Assembly (NCBI GenBank): GCA_023450835.1
Contig: JAEXGM010000264.1
Span: 1 to 62,321, forward strand
DNA length: 62,321 nucleotides
Direction of reading: 5' to 3'
From: Bacillota bacterium
GTDB taxonomy: Bacteria; Bacillota; Clostridia; Lachnospirales; Lachnospiraceae
Position 1 is the first letter of the stretch. The number at the start of each line of letters is the position of its first letter. Below the pieces are notes generated by a model. It made no database searches, was not told where the DNA came from, and saw only the letters and a list, made by a program, of their open reading frames with translations. The translations under genes were made by a program, and so were the position numbers. Positions 43,252 to 52,174 of the stretch are shown piece after piece.

Positions 43252-44301
43252 ATGCAAAGAAGCTTACTTACAAAAGTTACAGCATTGGGGCTGACATTCG
43301 TCTTTCTGTTTTTAAGCGTGGGGTGCGAAAAAAAAGAAGACAGAAGAGAAATACCAAAAGAAGACAAAAGGATGGTAGTGGGATTCTCCCTTGGAACACT
43401 AATGGAAGACCGCTGGATCAGGGACCGGGATATCTTTATCTCAAAAGCAGAGCAGGAAAACATTGAAGTCATTGTCAATAACGCCAACAAAGATTCCGAT
43501 TTACAGTACCAGCAGGTAAAAACCATGTTAAATCAGGGAATTGACGTTCTGGTCATTGCACCGAATGACTGCAATACAGAAGCCAGATGCGTAAAAGCCG
43601 CAAAGGAAAAGAAGGTTCCCGTCATATCCTATGACCGGTTGGTATCCAACAGTAACGTAGATGTCTATATATCCTTTGACAATTATCAGGTAGGGCAGAT
43701 TATGGCCGAATACCTGACGAAGAATGTACCAAAGGGCGGCTATATTATCATAGGCGGCTCGGAAAATGACAGTAACAGCAAGATGCTTTATGATGGAGCC
43801 ATGAAGGTATTGGACCCCTATATCGAAAGGGGTGATATCAAAATTCTGGACAAGACCTGGATTGACGGCTGGATCAGGGAAAGTGCCTATGACTTTATGC
43901 GCAAGGATTTAAAGACCTATAAGGACGACGTTAAAGCTGTTATCTGCGGCAATGATTCCCTGGCCTGGGGCGCAATTGACGCATTATCGGAAGCCCAGAT
44001 TGCGGAGAAAGTTCAGGTAACCGGACAAGATGCAGACCTGGTGGCCTGCCAGAGAATTGTAACCGGCAAGCAGGCACTGACGGTTTACAAACCTATCAAA
44101 GATTTGGTGGAAAAGACCGTTGAAGTATGTATGCAGCTATATAAAGGCGAAAAGATAAAAACTGATAATTATCTCAATGACGGCACCTACGATGTTCCTT
44201 ATATCTTTATTGGAGTACAGGCAGTTACCAAAGATAATATCAATGATACGGTAATTAAGGACGGGTTCCACCTGTATGAGGATGTATATCAGACAGAATA
44301 A
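43252..44301 (+). CDS. xylF: D-xylose-binding lipoprotein, orphan XylF
   Basis: A 349-residue binding lipoprotein; signal peptide with lipobox LSVGC, lipidated Cys25. Segments DRWIRDRDIF, APNDCNT, YDRLVSN and GQDADLVACQRI match the XylF group, with the ligand-binding Trp/Arg and Asp/Asn residues apparently kept. AGAGGAGG precedes the ATG. It lies 50 bases after the response regulator and before a strong terminator, so it belongs to the sensor operon, not the transporter operon. Neither xylG nor xylH is adjacent. It may deliver xylose to the MmsAB permease or modulate sensing. Confidence 0.87.
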   Translation: MQRSLLTKVTALGLTFVFLFLSVGCEKKEDRREIPKEDKRMVVGFSLGTLMEDRWIRDRDIFISKAEQENIEVIVNNANKDSDLQYQQVKTMLNQGIDVLVIAPNDCNTEARCVKAAKEKKVPVISYDRLVSNSNVDVYISFDNYQVGQIMAEYLTKNVPKGGYIIIGGSENDSNSKMLYDGAMKVLDPYIERGDIKILDKTWIDGWIRESAYDFMRKDLKTYKDDVKAVICGNDSLAWGAIDALSEAQIAEKVQVTGQDADLVACQRIVTGKQALTVYKPIKDLVEKTVEVCMQLYKGEKIKTDNYLNDGTYDVPYIFIGVQAVTKDNINDTVIKDGFHLYEDVYQTE

Positions 44302-44335
44302 AAATGCACAAGGCTGCATAATATAATAATAAGCG

Positions 44336-44363
44336 AAAAAAGGCTGAGAATTCAGCCTTTTTT
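44336..44363 (+). terminator. Terminator after xylF
   Basis: AAAAAAGGCTGA-GAAT-TCAGCCTTTTTT, a 12-bp perfect stem ending in a T run; also usable in the opposite direction. Confidence 0.92.
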
Positions 44364-44412
44364 CTTTGTGCATTCACCAGGAATTCACCAGGACAAGGAT
44401 TGTATTCTGAAC

Positions 44413-44546
44413 TGCAATATTTTGCGCTATGTTTTTTTGAGCGCAATATTTTACTCTTGACAAATAATGGAAGTGTAATCAGCGCAATAAAGTAATATTA
44501 CACAACAATTCAGTTCATTGTTATTTTTTTTTGTATATTGTAACAT
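44413..44546 (+). promoter_or_regulatory. Control region of chvE-mmsAB with AGCGCAATA repeats
   Basis: AGCGCAATA occurs as direct repeats at 44440-44448 and 44481-44489 (41 bp apart, about four helical turns) and, imperfectly, in inverted orientation at 44416-44428. A promoter candidate TTGTTA (44518-44523), 17-bp spacer, TAACAT (44541-44546) lies downstream. The layout suits activation by an AraC-type regulator binding repeated half-sites upstream of a weak -35 box. The rest of the 44364-44670 gap shows nothing else I can support. Confidence 0.5.
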
Positions 44547-44670
44547 ATAGGTGTAACAAATAGAGCAGAGCTTGTCATCAGCATAGATTTGAGGCGTACT
44601 GGAGAAGCAATGGATGCTGTATGGTAAGCGAAAGCAAAAACTATGAAAAAAAGAAGGGCGGAATTTATTT

Positions 44671-45780
44671 ATGAAAAAAATGATAGCAGTGCTGTTGTGC
44701 CTTATGATGGTAGTGTCACTGGCAGGGTGTGGCACCAAAGACAGTTCAGGCAGCAAAGGCGGAAAAGTTGATGTAGGTATCGTACTTCCTACAAAGGATG
44801 AACCCAGATGGTTACAGGACAAGGCAAAATTCGAAGAGGTTATAAAGAGTTCCAATAAATCCGTAGAAGTTTTATTCAGCCAGGGTTCCTCAGCTAATGA
44901 GAAAACAAACGTTGAAACATTAATCAATAAAGGAATCAAAGTATTAATTATCTGTGCACAGGATGCTGCAGCTGCAGCAGAAACTGTTAAAGAAGCAAAA
45001 GATGCCGGTATAACAGTTATCGCATACGACAGATTAATCACAGGAACCGATGCAGTTGATTATTATGTAACTTTCGACAGCTTAGCAGTTGGTGCTGCAA
45101 TGGGTCAGTATCTTGTTGACAATGCAACAGGCACAGGAAATCCTCTTTATCTGTATGCAGGAGCTGCAACTGATAACAACGCTTTCCTTTTCTTCCAGGG
45201 TGCATGGAACATATTACAGCCTAAGATTGCTGACGGAACATTCGTAATCAAGAATTCTTCTGAAGCTGTTGGCTTACAGGGAACAAAAGATCTGTCACAT
45301 GAGCAGTTAGCATCTATTATCGGACAGGTAACAACCAACTGGGATTTCAATGAAGCAAAATCCAAAGCAGAAGCTCATTTAACAGCAGTTACCGCAGCTG
45401 ATAAGGGTAAATGCTACGTATTAGCTCCTAATGATGGAACAGCACGTTCTATCGCTGATGTATTCGCAGCAGACGCAGACGTTTCTCAGTACTTCATTAC
45501 CGGTCAGGATTCTGAAAAAGCTTCCGTTCAATACGTAATCGACGGAAAACAGTCCATGACAGTATTTAAAGATACACGTACACTTGCAACAGACGCTATG
45601 AACATGGCTATTTCCGTAATCGATGGAAAAACACCTGCAACAGATACAACCTATAACAACGGCAATAAAGATGTTCCTGCTAAACAGACACCTATCGTTG
45701 TTGTAACAAAGGATAATGTAAAAGCAGCATTAATTGATTCCGGATACTATCAGGCATCTGATTTTACAGGATTAAACTAA
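44671..45780 (+). CDS. chvE: Multiple-monosaccharide-binding lipoprotein (ChvE type)
   Basis: A 369-residue binding lipoprotein; lipobox VSLAGC with Cys20. It follows ChvE throughout: LPTKDEPRWLQD at the N-terminus, AYDRLITGTDAVDYYVTFD, TDNNAFLFFQGAW, ITGQDSEKASVQYVIDG, FKDTRTLA and a C-terminal DSGYYQASDF. ChvE-type proteins bind arabinose, xylose, galactose and glucose. AGAAGGGCGG precedes the ATG. It is first of the chvE-mmsA-mmsB operon and is followed by a strong intercistronic hairpin. Many codons are the host's preferred ones, as for a highly expressed binding protein. Confidence 0.92.
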   Translation: MKKMIAVLLCLMMVVSLAGCGTKDSSGSKGGKVDVGIVLPTKDEPRWLQDKAKFEEVIKSSNKSVEVLFSQGSSANEKTNVETLINKGIKVLIICAQDAAAAAETVKEAKDAGITVIAYDRLITGTDAVDYYVTFDSLAVGAAMGQYLVDNATGTGNPLYLYAGAATDNNAFLFFQGAWNILQPKIADGTFVIKNSSEAVGLQGTKDLSHEQLASIIGQVTTNWDFNEAKSKAEAHLTAVTAADKGKCYVLAPNDGTARSIADVFAADADVSQYFITGQDSEKASVQYVIDGKQSMTVFKDTRTLATDAMNMAISVIDGKTPATDTTYNNGNKDVPAKQTPIVVVTKDNVKAALIDSGYYQASDFTGLN

Positions 45781-45790
45781 TTAACTAAGA

Positions 45791-45854
45791 AACCGGCTAA
45801 AAGGGCAAGTCAGAAAGGGAACGCCTGAACGAGTGACCTGCCCTTTTACCGGTT
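45791..45854 (+). promoter_or_regulatory. Intercistronic hairpin between chvE and mmsA
   Basis: A 16-bp stem with one bulged base (45791-45807 with 45839-45854) and an inner GTCA/TGAC pairing. No T-tract follows, so it is better read as a 3' stabiliser that keeps chvE mRNA in excess than as a terminator. Confidence 0.75.
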
Positions 45855-45924
45855 AATTTCATGAAATACGATAAACAGCGAAAGTATAGACTATGAAAAA
45901 TAGAAAAGAAAGATGGGTGAAAGA

Positions 45925-47451
45925 ATGAGTGACTATATTTTAGAAATGCGGAATATTGTCAAAGAATTTCCCGGTGTAAAAGCTTTGAGCAATGTTAACT
46001 TCAAGGTAAAACGCGGAGAAATTCATTGCCTTGTCGGGGAAAACGGAGCCGGCAAGTCCACCCTCATGAAGGTATTATCAGGGGTATACCCCTTCGGCAC
46101 CTATGGCGGTGATATCGTTTATAACGGAGATATTGTACAGTTTAAATCCATAGCAGACAGTGAAACTGCGGGAATAGCAATTATTTATCAGGAGCTCGCA
46201 TTAATTCCTGAACTTAGTGTATATGAGAATATTTACTTTGGACATGAAATCATGGAAGGAAGGTTAATTAACTGGAACCAGACTATTGTTGAAGCAAGTA
46301 AAATGCTCAAAAAGGTAAGGTTAAATATTAATCCTTCTACTAAAATAAAAGATTTAGGTGTTGGTAACAGACAGCTCATAGAAATAGCGAAAGCTTTGAG
46401 TAAGAATGTAAAACTCTTAATTCTGGATGAACCAACAGCAGCCTTAAATGAAGACGACAGCGCCAATCTTCTTGACCTGTTAAGAGAATTAAAAGAGCAG
46501 GGCGTTACCAGTATTATGATATCCCATAAGCTGAAAGAAATTGTATCCATAGCGGATACCGTCACCGTATTAAGAGATGGTTCCACTATTTGTTCCATTG
46601 ATGCAAAGGAACAGACGATTACGGAGCAGGATATTATCAAATACATGGTAGGAAGAGAAATAGAAAATATTTATCCTAAAAGAGAGAAATATCAGGGAGG
46701 AGACGTTTGTCTTGAAGTTAAAAACTGGACAGTAACTGACCAGGAAGCAGGCAGAGAAATCCTTCATGATGTTAATATAAAAGTCCGTAAAGGTGAGATT
46801 GTAGGCATTGCAGGACTTATGGGTGCCGGCAGAACCGAATTCGCCTTAAGTATCTTCGGAAATACTCCCGGCTATAAGATAACAAGCGGACAGGTATTAG
46901 TAAACGGAAAAGAAAAGCAGTTAAAACATCCCCGGGAAGCCATGGATGCAGGCATTGCTTATGTAACAGAAGACAGAAAAGGAAATGGACTGGTTCTTAT
47001 CCAGGACATCAAATATAACACCACCATTGCAAATCTTGATAAATTAACAGAAGGTCTTGTCATTAACGAAAACGAAGAGATTACCGTTGCAAATGATCTT
47101 AAGAAATCCATTGGTATCAAGGCACCTTCCATTAAACAATACGTCGGAAACTTAAGCGGTGGTAATCAGCAGAAGGTTTCTCTGGCTAAATGGCTCTTTG
47201 TCGGCCCTAAGGTATTAATCCTTGATGAGCCCACAAGAGGTATTGATGTAGGCGCTAAATTCGAAATCTATTCCTTGATGAATCGTTTAGTTGAAGAGGG
47301 TATGAGCATCATCATGATTTCTTCTGAGCTTCTTGAGGTACTTGGTATGAGTGATCGAATCTATGTAATGTCAGCAGGTACCATTACGGGGGAAGTATTG
47401 GCAGAGGAAGCAACAGAACAGAATATCATGGCAATGGCTACAAGAGCATAG
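45925..47451 (+). CDS. mmsA: Multiple-monosaccharide ABC transporter ATP-binding protein
   Basis: A 508-residue tandem ATPase of the sugar (RbsA/XylG/GguA) class. NBD1: Walker A GENGAGKST near 36, signature VGNRQLIEIAKAL near 138, Walker B LLILDEPTAAL. NBD2: a degenerate P-loop GLMGAGRTE near 299, signature LSGGNQQKV, Walker B LILDEPTRGIDVG. An ATG at 45913 is also in frame; 45925 is preferred because the protein then starts MSDYILEM as in homologues and GGGTGA is spaced well. It sits 84 bases before the permease. Confidence 0.93.
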   Translation: MSDYILEMRNIVKEFPGVKALSNVNFKVKRGEIHCLVGENGAGKSTLMKVLSGVYPFGTYGGDIVYNGDIVQFKSIADSETAGIAIIYQELALIPELSVYENIYFGHEIMEGRLINWNQTIVEASKMLKKVRLNINPSTKIKDLGVGNRQLIEIAKALSKNVKLLILDEPTAALNEDDSANLLDLLRELKEQGVTSIMISHKLKEIVSIADTVTVLRDGSTICSIDAKEQTITEQDIIKYMVGREIENIYPKREKYQGGDVCLEVKNWTVTDQEAGREILHDVNIKVRKGEIVGIAGLMGAGRTEFALSIFGNTPGYKITSGQVLVNGKEKQLKHPREAMDAGIAYVTEDRKGNGLVLIQDIKYNTTIANLDKLTEGLVINENEEITVANDLKKSIGIKAPSIKQYVGNLSGGNQQKVSLAKWLFVGPKVLILDEPTRGIDVGAKFEIYSLMNRLVEEGMSIIMISSELLEVLGMSDRIYVMSAGTITGEVLAEEATEQNIMAMATRA

Positions 47452-47534
47452 TAGGAAAAATAAAAAACATTTTTACTACACAAATTTATGCAGGCATCTA
47501 AATTAGCGGATTGTCAGCAAGATGGAGGATTAGT

Positions 47535-48731
47535 ATGAACGAAAACAGCAAGACTAAGATGTCCCTTGGTACAGAGATTGTTACCATGCTGAAAAGCAAT
47601 ATGAGGGATTATGCCATGTATATCGCTTTAGTTGTAATTTTTATTTTCTTTGGAATCAAGACCAGCGGATTATTTTTATCATCCAGAAATTTATCAGACT
47701 TAATCAATCAGACAGGTTACGTGGCAGTACTTGCCATCGGTATGACCATTATCCTTATTATTAAACACATTGACTTATCCGTTGGATATGTGGCAGGTTT
47801 CCTCGGTGCTGTTTCAGCCATTCTGTTAAAAACAGGGTTGAATGTATGGTTAGTAATTCCCATCATTATGTGCCTCGGTATCGTAGTTGGTATCTATCAG
47901 GGATTCTTAGTATCCAAAATAGGTGTTCCTGCCTTTGTTACCACACTGGCCGGCATGTTTATCTTTAGAGGTCTTCTCTCCTTAGTAACACAGGGAACCG
48001 GAACTATTATCGTATCCGATAAGACTTTTAAATCACTTTCCAATGGATTTATACCGGATCCTTTTACCGGTGCAGGTTTTCACGTTTTAACTATACTTAT
48101 TGGTATTGTTGCTGTAGTTCTTATGACTTACAGTCAGATTAAGTCCAGAAAAAATATGCAGAAATACAATTTCCAGGTAAGTTCCACTCCGATATTTTTC
48201 TTTAAGATTGCATTTATAACTTTAATTATCATTGTTATTTTTTCCATCCTTGCAGGATATAAGGGTGTTCCCTGGACAGCTGTTATCGTTGGAACCGTTT
48301 TATTTATCTATAATTTCATGTTGAACAAAACAAAACTCGGCAGATATATTTACGGTATCGGCGGAAATGCAGAAGCCGCAGAGCTATCCGGTATAAATGT
48401 TAAGAAAATTACTTTCTTTGCTTTTGCTTCCATGAGTATGTTAGCAGCTTTAGCAGGAATGCTTTATACCTCAAGACTTTCCTCCGCAACTCCCCAGGCC
48501 GGACTTGGCTTCGAGCTTGATGCCATCGCTTCTTCTTACATCGGCGGTGTATCCGTTAACGGTGGTATTGGTAGAGTAACCAATACAATAATCGGTGCCC
48601 TGGTTATCATGTCTCTTACTAATGGTATGAACCTTATGGGTGTTGATATTTCCTATCAGTACATTGTAAAGGGCGCTATCTTTATCTTAGCCGTTGCTTT
48701 TGACGTAAGAACAAGAGCCAGAAGAAAATAA
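47535..48731 (+). CDS. mmsB: Multiple-monosaccharide ABC transporter permease
   Basis: A 398-residue permease with about ten helices, of the XylH/GguB class, larger than RbsC. Conserved segments: TGYVAVLAIGMTIILI near 58, HIDLSVGYVAGFLGA near 78, and GGNAEAAELSGIN with SSYIGGVSVNGGIG toward the C-terminus. The start at 47535 has GATGGAGG 6 bases upstream; the in-frame ATG at 47511 has no site. A small hairpin (47451-47461 with 47469-47479) lies in the gap from mmsA. A terminator follows. Confidence 0.93.
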   Translation: MNENSKTKMSLGTEIVTMLKSNMRDYAMYIALVVIFIFFGIKTSGLFLSSRNLSDLINQTGYVAVLAIGMTIILIIKHIDLSVGYVAGFLGAVSAILLKTGLNVWLVIPIIMCLGIVVGIYQGFLVSKIGVPAFVTTLAGMFIFRGLLSLVTQGTGTIIVSDKTFKSLSNGFIPDPFTGAGFHVLTILIGIVAVVLMTYSQIKSRKNMQKYNFQVSSTPIFFFKIAFITLIIIVIFSILAGYKGVPWTAVIVGTVLFIYNFMLNKTKLGRYIYGIGGNAEAAELSGINVKKITFFAFASMSMLAALAGMLYTSRLSSATPQAGLGFELDAIASSYIGGVSVNGGIGRVTNTIIGALVIMSLTNGMNLMGVDISYQYIVKGAIFILAVAFDVRTRARRK

Positions 48732-48771
48732 GTGAATACCCTTTTATTTTAAGATGAATAGATAAAACAAA

Positions 48772-48815
48772 GAGGAAGACTGCAGGATCATTTAACAATC
48801 GGCAGCCTTCTTTTT
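48772..48815 (+). terminator. Terminator after mmsB
   Basis: A 9-bp stem with one mismatch (48775-48783 with 48802-48810), then TTTTT. Confidence 0.85.
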
Positions 48816-48849
48816 ATGTTAAAATTAGTTCCAATTTATACAAGAAGCA

Positions 48850-48858
48850 TGCTATAAT
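48850..48858 (+). promoter_or_regulatory. Extended -10 promoter of the DUF3784-like gene
   Basis: TGCTATAAT, an extended -10 element with a perfect TATAAT. There is no convincing -35 box. Confidence 0.55.
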
Positions 48859-48897
48859 AGGTGCAGTAAGTATTTAAAGGAAATGGAAGTGTCATAT

Positions 48898-49239
48898 ATG
48901 GTTATTTCAGTGGTTTGGTGGATAATGGCTGCAATCTTTTTTGTCGGTGCAATCCTTGCATACAGAAGTAAAAAGCCGGTCAGCATCTATTCTAACATCA
49001 AGGCGCCAGATATAGAGAAAATTACCGACTTAAAAGCTTATAACAAGGCAGTCGGAAAGCTAATAGCCGGATATGCTCTGCTTCAAGCTGTGACAGGAAT
49101 ACTGCTTCTCGGCTCGAACAAAAAAACAATGGAATTACTGACAGTTTTTTCTACATTCTTCGGAGCCGTTCTTACGATGATCTTATATGAGGCGGTAATT
49201 GCAGAAAAGTATATTAAAAAGGATGGAAAACACCGATGA
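48898..49239 (+). CDS. Small membrane protein, DUF3784-like
   Basis: A 113-residue protein with three predicted helices (about 3-20, 55-72, 78-98). The N-terminal half, WWIMAAIFFVGAILAYRSKKPVS, resembles DUF3784 proteins, small membrane proteins of unknown role in Firmicutes. Two starts are possible; 48898 has GGAAGTG 8 bases upstream, whereas 48883 lies only two bases from AAAGGA. Its stop overlaps the next gene by 4 bases (ATGA), so the two are coupled. No function can be given. Confidence 0.7.
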   Translation: MVISVVWWIMAAIFFVGAILAYRSKKPVSIYSNIKAPDIEKITDLKAYNKAVGKLIAGYALLQAVTGILLLGSNKKTMELLTVFSTFFGAVLTMILYEAVIAEKYIKKDGKHR

Positions 49240-49598
49240 GAAGCAGAGAAGAAGTCATTCACTATTGTATGACCTTTAAAGATGTATATGAAGATTATCC
49301 TTTCCATGATGAGAACTGGACCATTATGCGCTGCAAAGATAATAAGAAAATATTTGCCTGCATCTATCAGCGCGGTGAAGATATCTGGGTGAATATCAAA
49401 GCTTCACCGGAGTGGATTGATTTTTGGAGAAATGCATGGCCTTCTGTTATTCCTGCTTACCATATGAATAAGAACCATTGGAATTCTCTTATTTTAAACG
49501 GTGTAATTCCGGAACAAGATATTAAGCGAATGATTGCAGAAAGTTATGACTTGGTAAAACCAAAACAGAAAGTTAATCACAAAAGTTTGAAGGAATAA
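49236..49598 (+). CDS. MmcQ/YjbR family protein
   Basis: A 120-residue protein of the MmcQ/YjbR (DUF419) family, small CyaY-like folds often described as DNA-binding. Typical features are TFKDVYEDYPF at the N-terminus, a central strand IFACIYQRGEDIWVNIKASP, and the closing PAYHMNKNHWNSLIL with IAESYDLVKPK. It overlaps the DUF3784-like gene. The true role of the family is not settled. It ends 55 bases before the trp promoter. Confidence 0.88.
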   Translation: MRSREEVIHYCMTFKDVYEDYPFHDENWTIMRCKDNKKIFACIYQRGEDIWVNIKASPEWIDFWRNAWPSVIPAYHMNKNHWNSLILNGVIPEQDIKRMIAESYDLVKPKQKVNHKSLKE

Positions 49599-49653
49599 TA
49601 AAAAACTATTAAAATCTGTATAGTCTATTTCTAAAAAAGATTTAAAATTTAAC

Positions 49654-49682
49654 TTGACAATCATATCCAAATTACATATACT
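49654..49682 (+). promoter_or_regulatory. Sigma-A promoter of the trp operon
   Basis: Perfect TTGACA (49654-49659), 17-bp spacer, TATACT (49677-49682). Transcription would begin near 49689, giving a leader of about 370 bases. Confidence 0.85.
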
Positions 49683-49688
49683 TAAATA

Positions 49689-49971
49689 AATTAAAGCGTT
49701 AAACCGATGAACAAGAGAAGTAGGTAATGATGTGCCTTACAGAGAGCGGCTTACTGGTGGAAGAGCGGCAGTGCAATAATTACTGAATGGACTTGTGAGG
49801 GTGACTCGAACACAGTGAAGCTCTGTAAGTAGACGTCAACGGGAACCTCAACCGTTATCAGCGAGGTGTATATGATTGTATACAAACAGAGCGGATGCAA
49901 TAGCATCAATATGGGTGGTACCGCAGAGAGTAGTCTTTGTCCCTTAAGATTTAGGGATGGAGGCTTTTTTT
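49689..49971 (+). promoter_or_regulatory. T-box riboswitch, tRNA-Trp specific
   Basis: Stem I is closed by ACAAG/CTTGT, with the specifier loop formed by AGTAG on the 5' side and TGAATGGA on the 3' side. The specifier codon TGG (49788-49790) reads Trp. The T-box core GGGTGGTACCGCAGAG lies at 49913-49928; its UGGU would pair with the 3' end of uncharged tRNA. A 12-bp terminator stem (49933-49944 with 49953-49964, several G-U pairs) and seven Ts follow. Uncharged tRNA-Trp stabilises the antiterminator and lets trpE be transcribed. Confidence 0.95.
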
Positions 49972-50058
49972 ATTGCTCTTTTTTATAAAAATCGTCCGGC
50001 TCCGTTAATCCCTCATTCAGATTCCTTATTATCGTTTTTCCATGAAAGGGAGGTACTT

Positions 50059-51528
50059 ATGGTTACAAGTTATGAAGAGGTTTCAAAGTATGAAACAGAT
50101 TACAGCTTTATTCCTGTATGCAGGGAGATATTTTCAGATATGCTGACTCCCATTCTGCTCCTGAAAAGATTCGCTAACACAGGGGATAACTACTTTCTCT
50201 TAGAGAGTGTTGAAGGAGGAGAACATTTTGGAAGATACTCCTTTTTAGGGATGCATCCTTCCCTGCGGTTATACGCGAAAGATGGCAAGACAGTGAAAAT
50301 GACAAATAAGGAAGAGCAGACACTGTCCGCAGCACCGGTCGAAGCACTTCGAAATCTTTTAAAAGAATACAAATCTCCTAAAATATCTGGAATGCCCACC
50401 TTCACCGGCGGATTGGTAGGTTACTTTTCCTACGAAATGATTGGCTATGCGGAGCCAAAACTAAGATTAAAGCAGAGTAATTTTCATGATTATGATCTAT
50501 CCCTTTTTGATAAACTAGTGGTGTTCGACCATCTAAGACAAAAAATAATGGTCATTGCCAATTACAGAGCAGCAGATGGAATAAAAGGATATGAACAGGC
50601 AGTAAAAGATATTGATACTATGATAGCCCGTATATTTGACAATTCGCCTCTGCCGGACCTGGCACCGGAAATAATCGGAGAGTTTACCTGCAATACTTCA
50701 AAGGATAAATACTCTGAAATGGTGGAAAGAACCAGGCAGTATATCCGGGAAGGAGACATCTTTCAAGGAGTTATTTCCAGAAGGTTTGAAGCAGAATATA
50801 AGGGAAGCCTTCTAAATGCTTACCGGATTCTTCGTACTACCAATCCTTCCCCATATATGTATTTTATACAATGTGAAGATTTGCAGATTGCCGGAGCATC
50901 ACCGGAGACCATGATTAAACTGGAGAACGGAAAGCTGACGACCTTCCCGGTTGCAGGTACCAGGCCAAGAGGTAAGACAAGAGAAGAAGATAGCCATCTG
51001 GAAGAGGAACTTTTACAAGACGAAAAAGAATTATCCGAGCACAATATGCTCGTTGATCTGGCAAGAAATGATGTGGGACGCATTGCAGAGTATGGAAGCG
51101 TAATAGTGGAAGAATATATGAAGATACACCGATTCTCCAAGGTAATGCATATTGCTTCCGTTGTAAGCGGAGCATTACGTGAGGATAAAGACGGCTGTGA
51201 TACCATCAGCGCCTTGCTGCCCGCCGGCACTTTATCCGGAGCACCAAAGTTTCGGGCCTGTGAAATTATAGATGAGCTGGAGAAGGATGCCAGAGGCATA
51301 TACGGAGGTGCTATCGGATACCTTGATTTCTCCGGTAATCTGGACTTTTGCATCGCCATACGTACGGCAGTAAAAAAAGGAGATACCATATACGTTCAGG
51401 CAGGCGCCGGTATTGTAGCGGATAGTATACCGGAGAATGAATACGAAGAATGTGCCAACAAAGCCATGGCAGTCATTGATGCGGTAAAGAGAGCAGGGGA
51501 GGTAAAGGACTATGATATTACTCATTGA
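50059..51528 (+). CDS. trpE: Anthranilate synthase component I
   Basis: Converts chorismate with ammonia to anthranilate, the committed step. 489 residues. The N-terminal LLESVEGGEHFGRYSF motif holds the tryptophan feedback site that separates TrpE from PabB; the C-terminal chorismate-binding domain has IREGDIFQGVISRRF, AGTRPRGKT, HNMLVDLARNDVGR and AGAGIVADS. The start at 50059 follows AAAGGGAGG; in-frame ATGs upstream fall in the T-box terminator. It overlaps trpG by 17 bases. Confidence 0.97.
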   Translation: MVTSYEEVSKYETDYSFIPVCREIFSDMLTPILLLKRFANTGDNYFLLESVEGGEHFGRYSFLGMHPSLRLYAKDGKTVKMTNKEEQTLSAAPVEALRNLLKEYKSPKISGMPTFTGGLVGYFSYEMIGYAEPKLRLKQSNFHDYDLSLFDKLVVFDHLRQKIMVIANYRAADGIKGYEQAVKDIDTMIARIFDNSPLPDLAPEIIGEFTCNTSKDKYSEMVERTRQYIREGDIFQGVISRRFEAEYKGSLLNAYRILRTTNPSPYMYFIQCEDLQIAGASPETMIKLENGKLTTFPVAGTRPRGKTREEDSHLEEELLQDEKELSEHNMLVDLARNDVGRIAEYGSVIVEEYMKIHRFSKVMHIASVVSGALREDKDGCDTISALLPAGTLSGAPKFRACEIIDELEKDARGIYGGAIGYLDFSGNLDFCIAIRTAVKKGDTIYVQAGAGIVADSIPENEYEECANKAMAVIDAVKRAGEVKDYDITH

Positions 51529-52111
51529 CAATTATGACAGCTTTTCCTACAATCTGGTGCAATTAATCGGAAGCATTTTGAAGGATAAGTCTACTATAGA
51601 GAAGAAGAATCCGGAAGAAATCCTGGTTATCCGTAACGATGAGATGACTGTAAAGGATATTAAGGAACTTAACCCTTCCCATATTATTCTCTCTCCGGGT
51701 CCTGGCAGACCTGCTGATGCCGGAATCTGTGAAGAGGCAGTAAAAATATTAAAAGGAAGCTTTCCAATCCTGGGAGTGTGCCTGGGACACCAGGGCATCT
51801 GTGAAGCTTTCGGCGGAGTTATTACTTATGCCAATACTCTGATGCACGGCAAACAGAGCCAGGTGAAGCTTGACATCTTAAGCCCCCTGTTTAAGGGTCT
51901 TAAGGAGGAAGTAATGGTCGGAAGATATCACTCCCTGGCAGCCGAGCAGAATAGTCTGCCGGATGAACTTACAGTCATTGCAACAGCCTCCGATGGAGAT
52001 ATTATGGCTGTAAAGCATAAAGACTACGACATATACGGCGTACAGTTCCACCCGGAATCCGTTCTTACACCAAGCGGACGAAAGATGATGGAGAATTTCT
52101 TAAGCATCTAA
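51512..52111 (+). CDS. trpG: Anthranilate synthase component II (glutamine amidotransferase)
   Basis: Class I glutaminase supplying ammonia to TrpE. 199 residues; triad Cys90 in GVCLGHQGI, His180 and Glu182 in VQFHPES. A GGGGAGG site sits within trpE, 8 bases before the ATG, and the overlap implies coupled synthesis of the two subunits. TrpG proteins in some Firmicutes also serve PabB, but the overlap with trpE makes anthranilate synthesis the clear role. The 199-base gap to trpD carries a tandem duplication. Confidence 0.96.
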   Translation: MILLIDNYDSFSYNLVQLIGSILKDKSTIEKKNPEEILVIRNDEMTVKDIKELNPSHIILSPGPGRPADAGICEEAVKILKGSFPILGVCLGHQGICEAFGGVITYANTLMHGKQSQVKLDILSPLFKGLKEEVMVGRYHSLAAEQNSLPDELTVIATASDGDIMAVKHKDYDIYGVQFHPESVLTPSGRKMMENFLSI

Positions 52112-52174
52112 GCCCAGCTTTTTATGTTTAGTTTAAATATAAAAAGCTGAGGGAAGTCGTGTTTAAAAAGATAG

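Noticed and set aside
44451..45041. 196-codon minus-strand frame across the chvE promoter and start
   Set aside because: It overlaps the control region and the conserved chvE coding sequence and has no SD; it is a shadow.
50820..51389. 189-codon open frame on the minus strand opposite trpE
   Set aside because: It lies entirely within trpE, has Ser/Pro-rich composition typical of an antisense frame, no SD and no domain.
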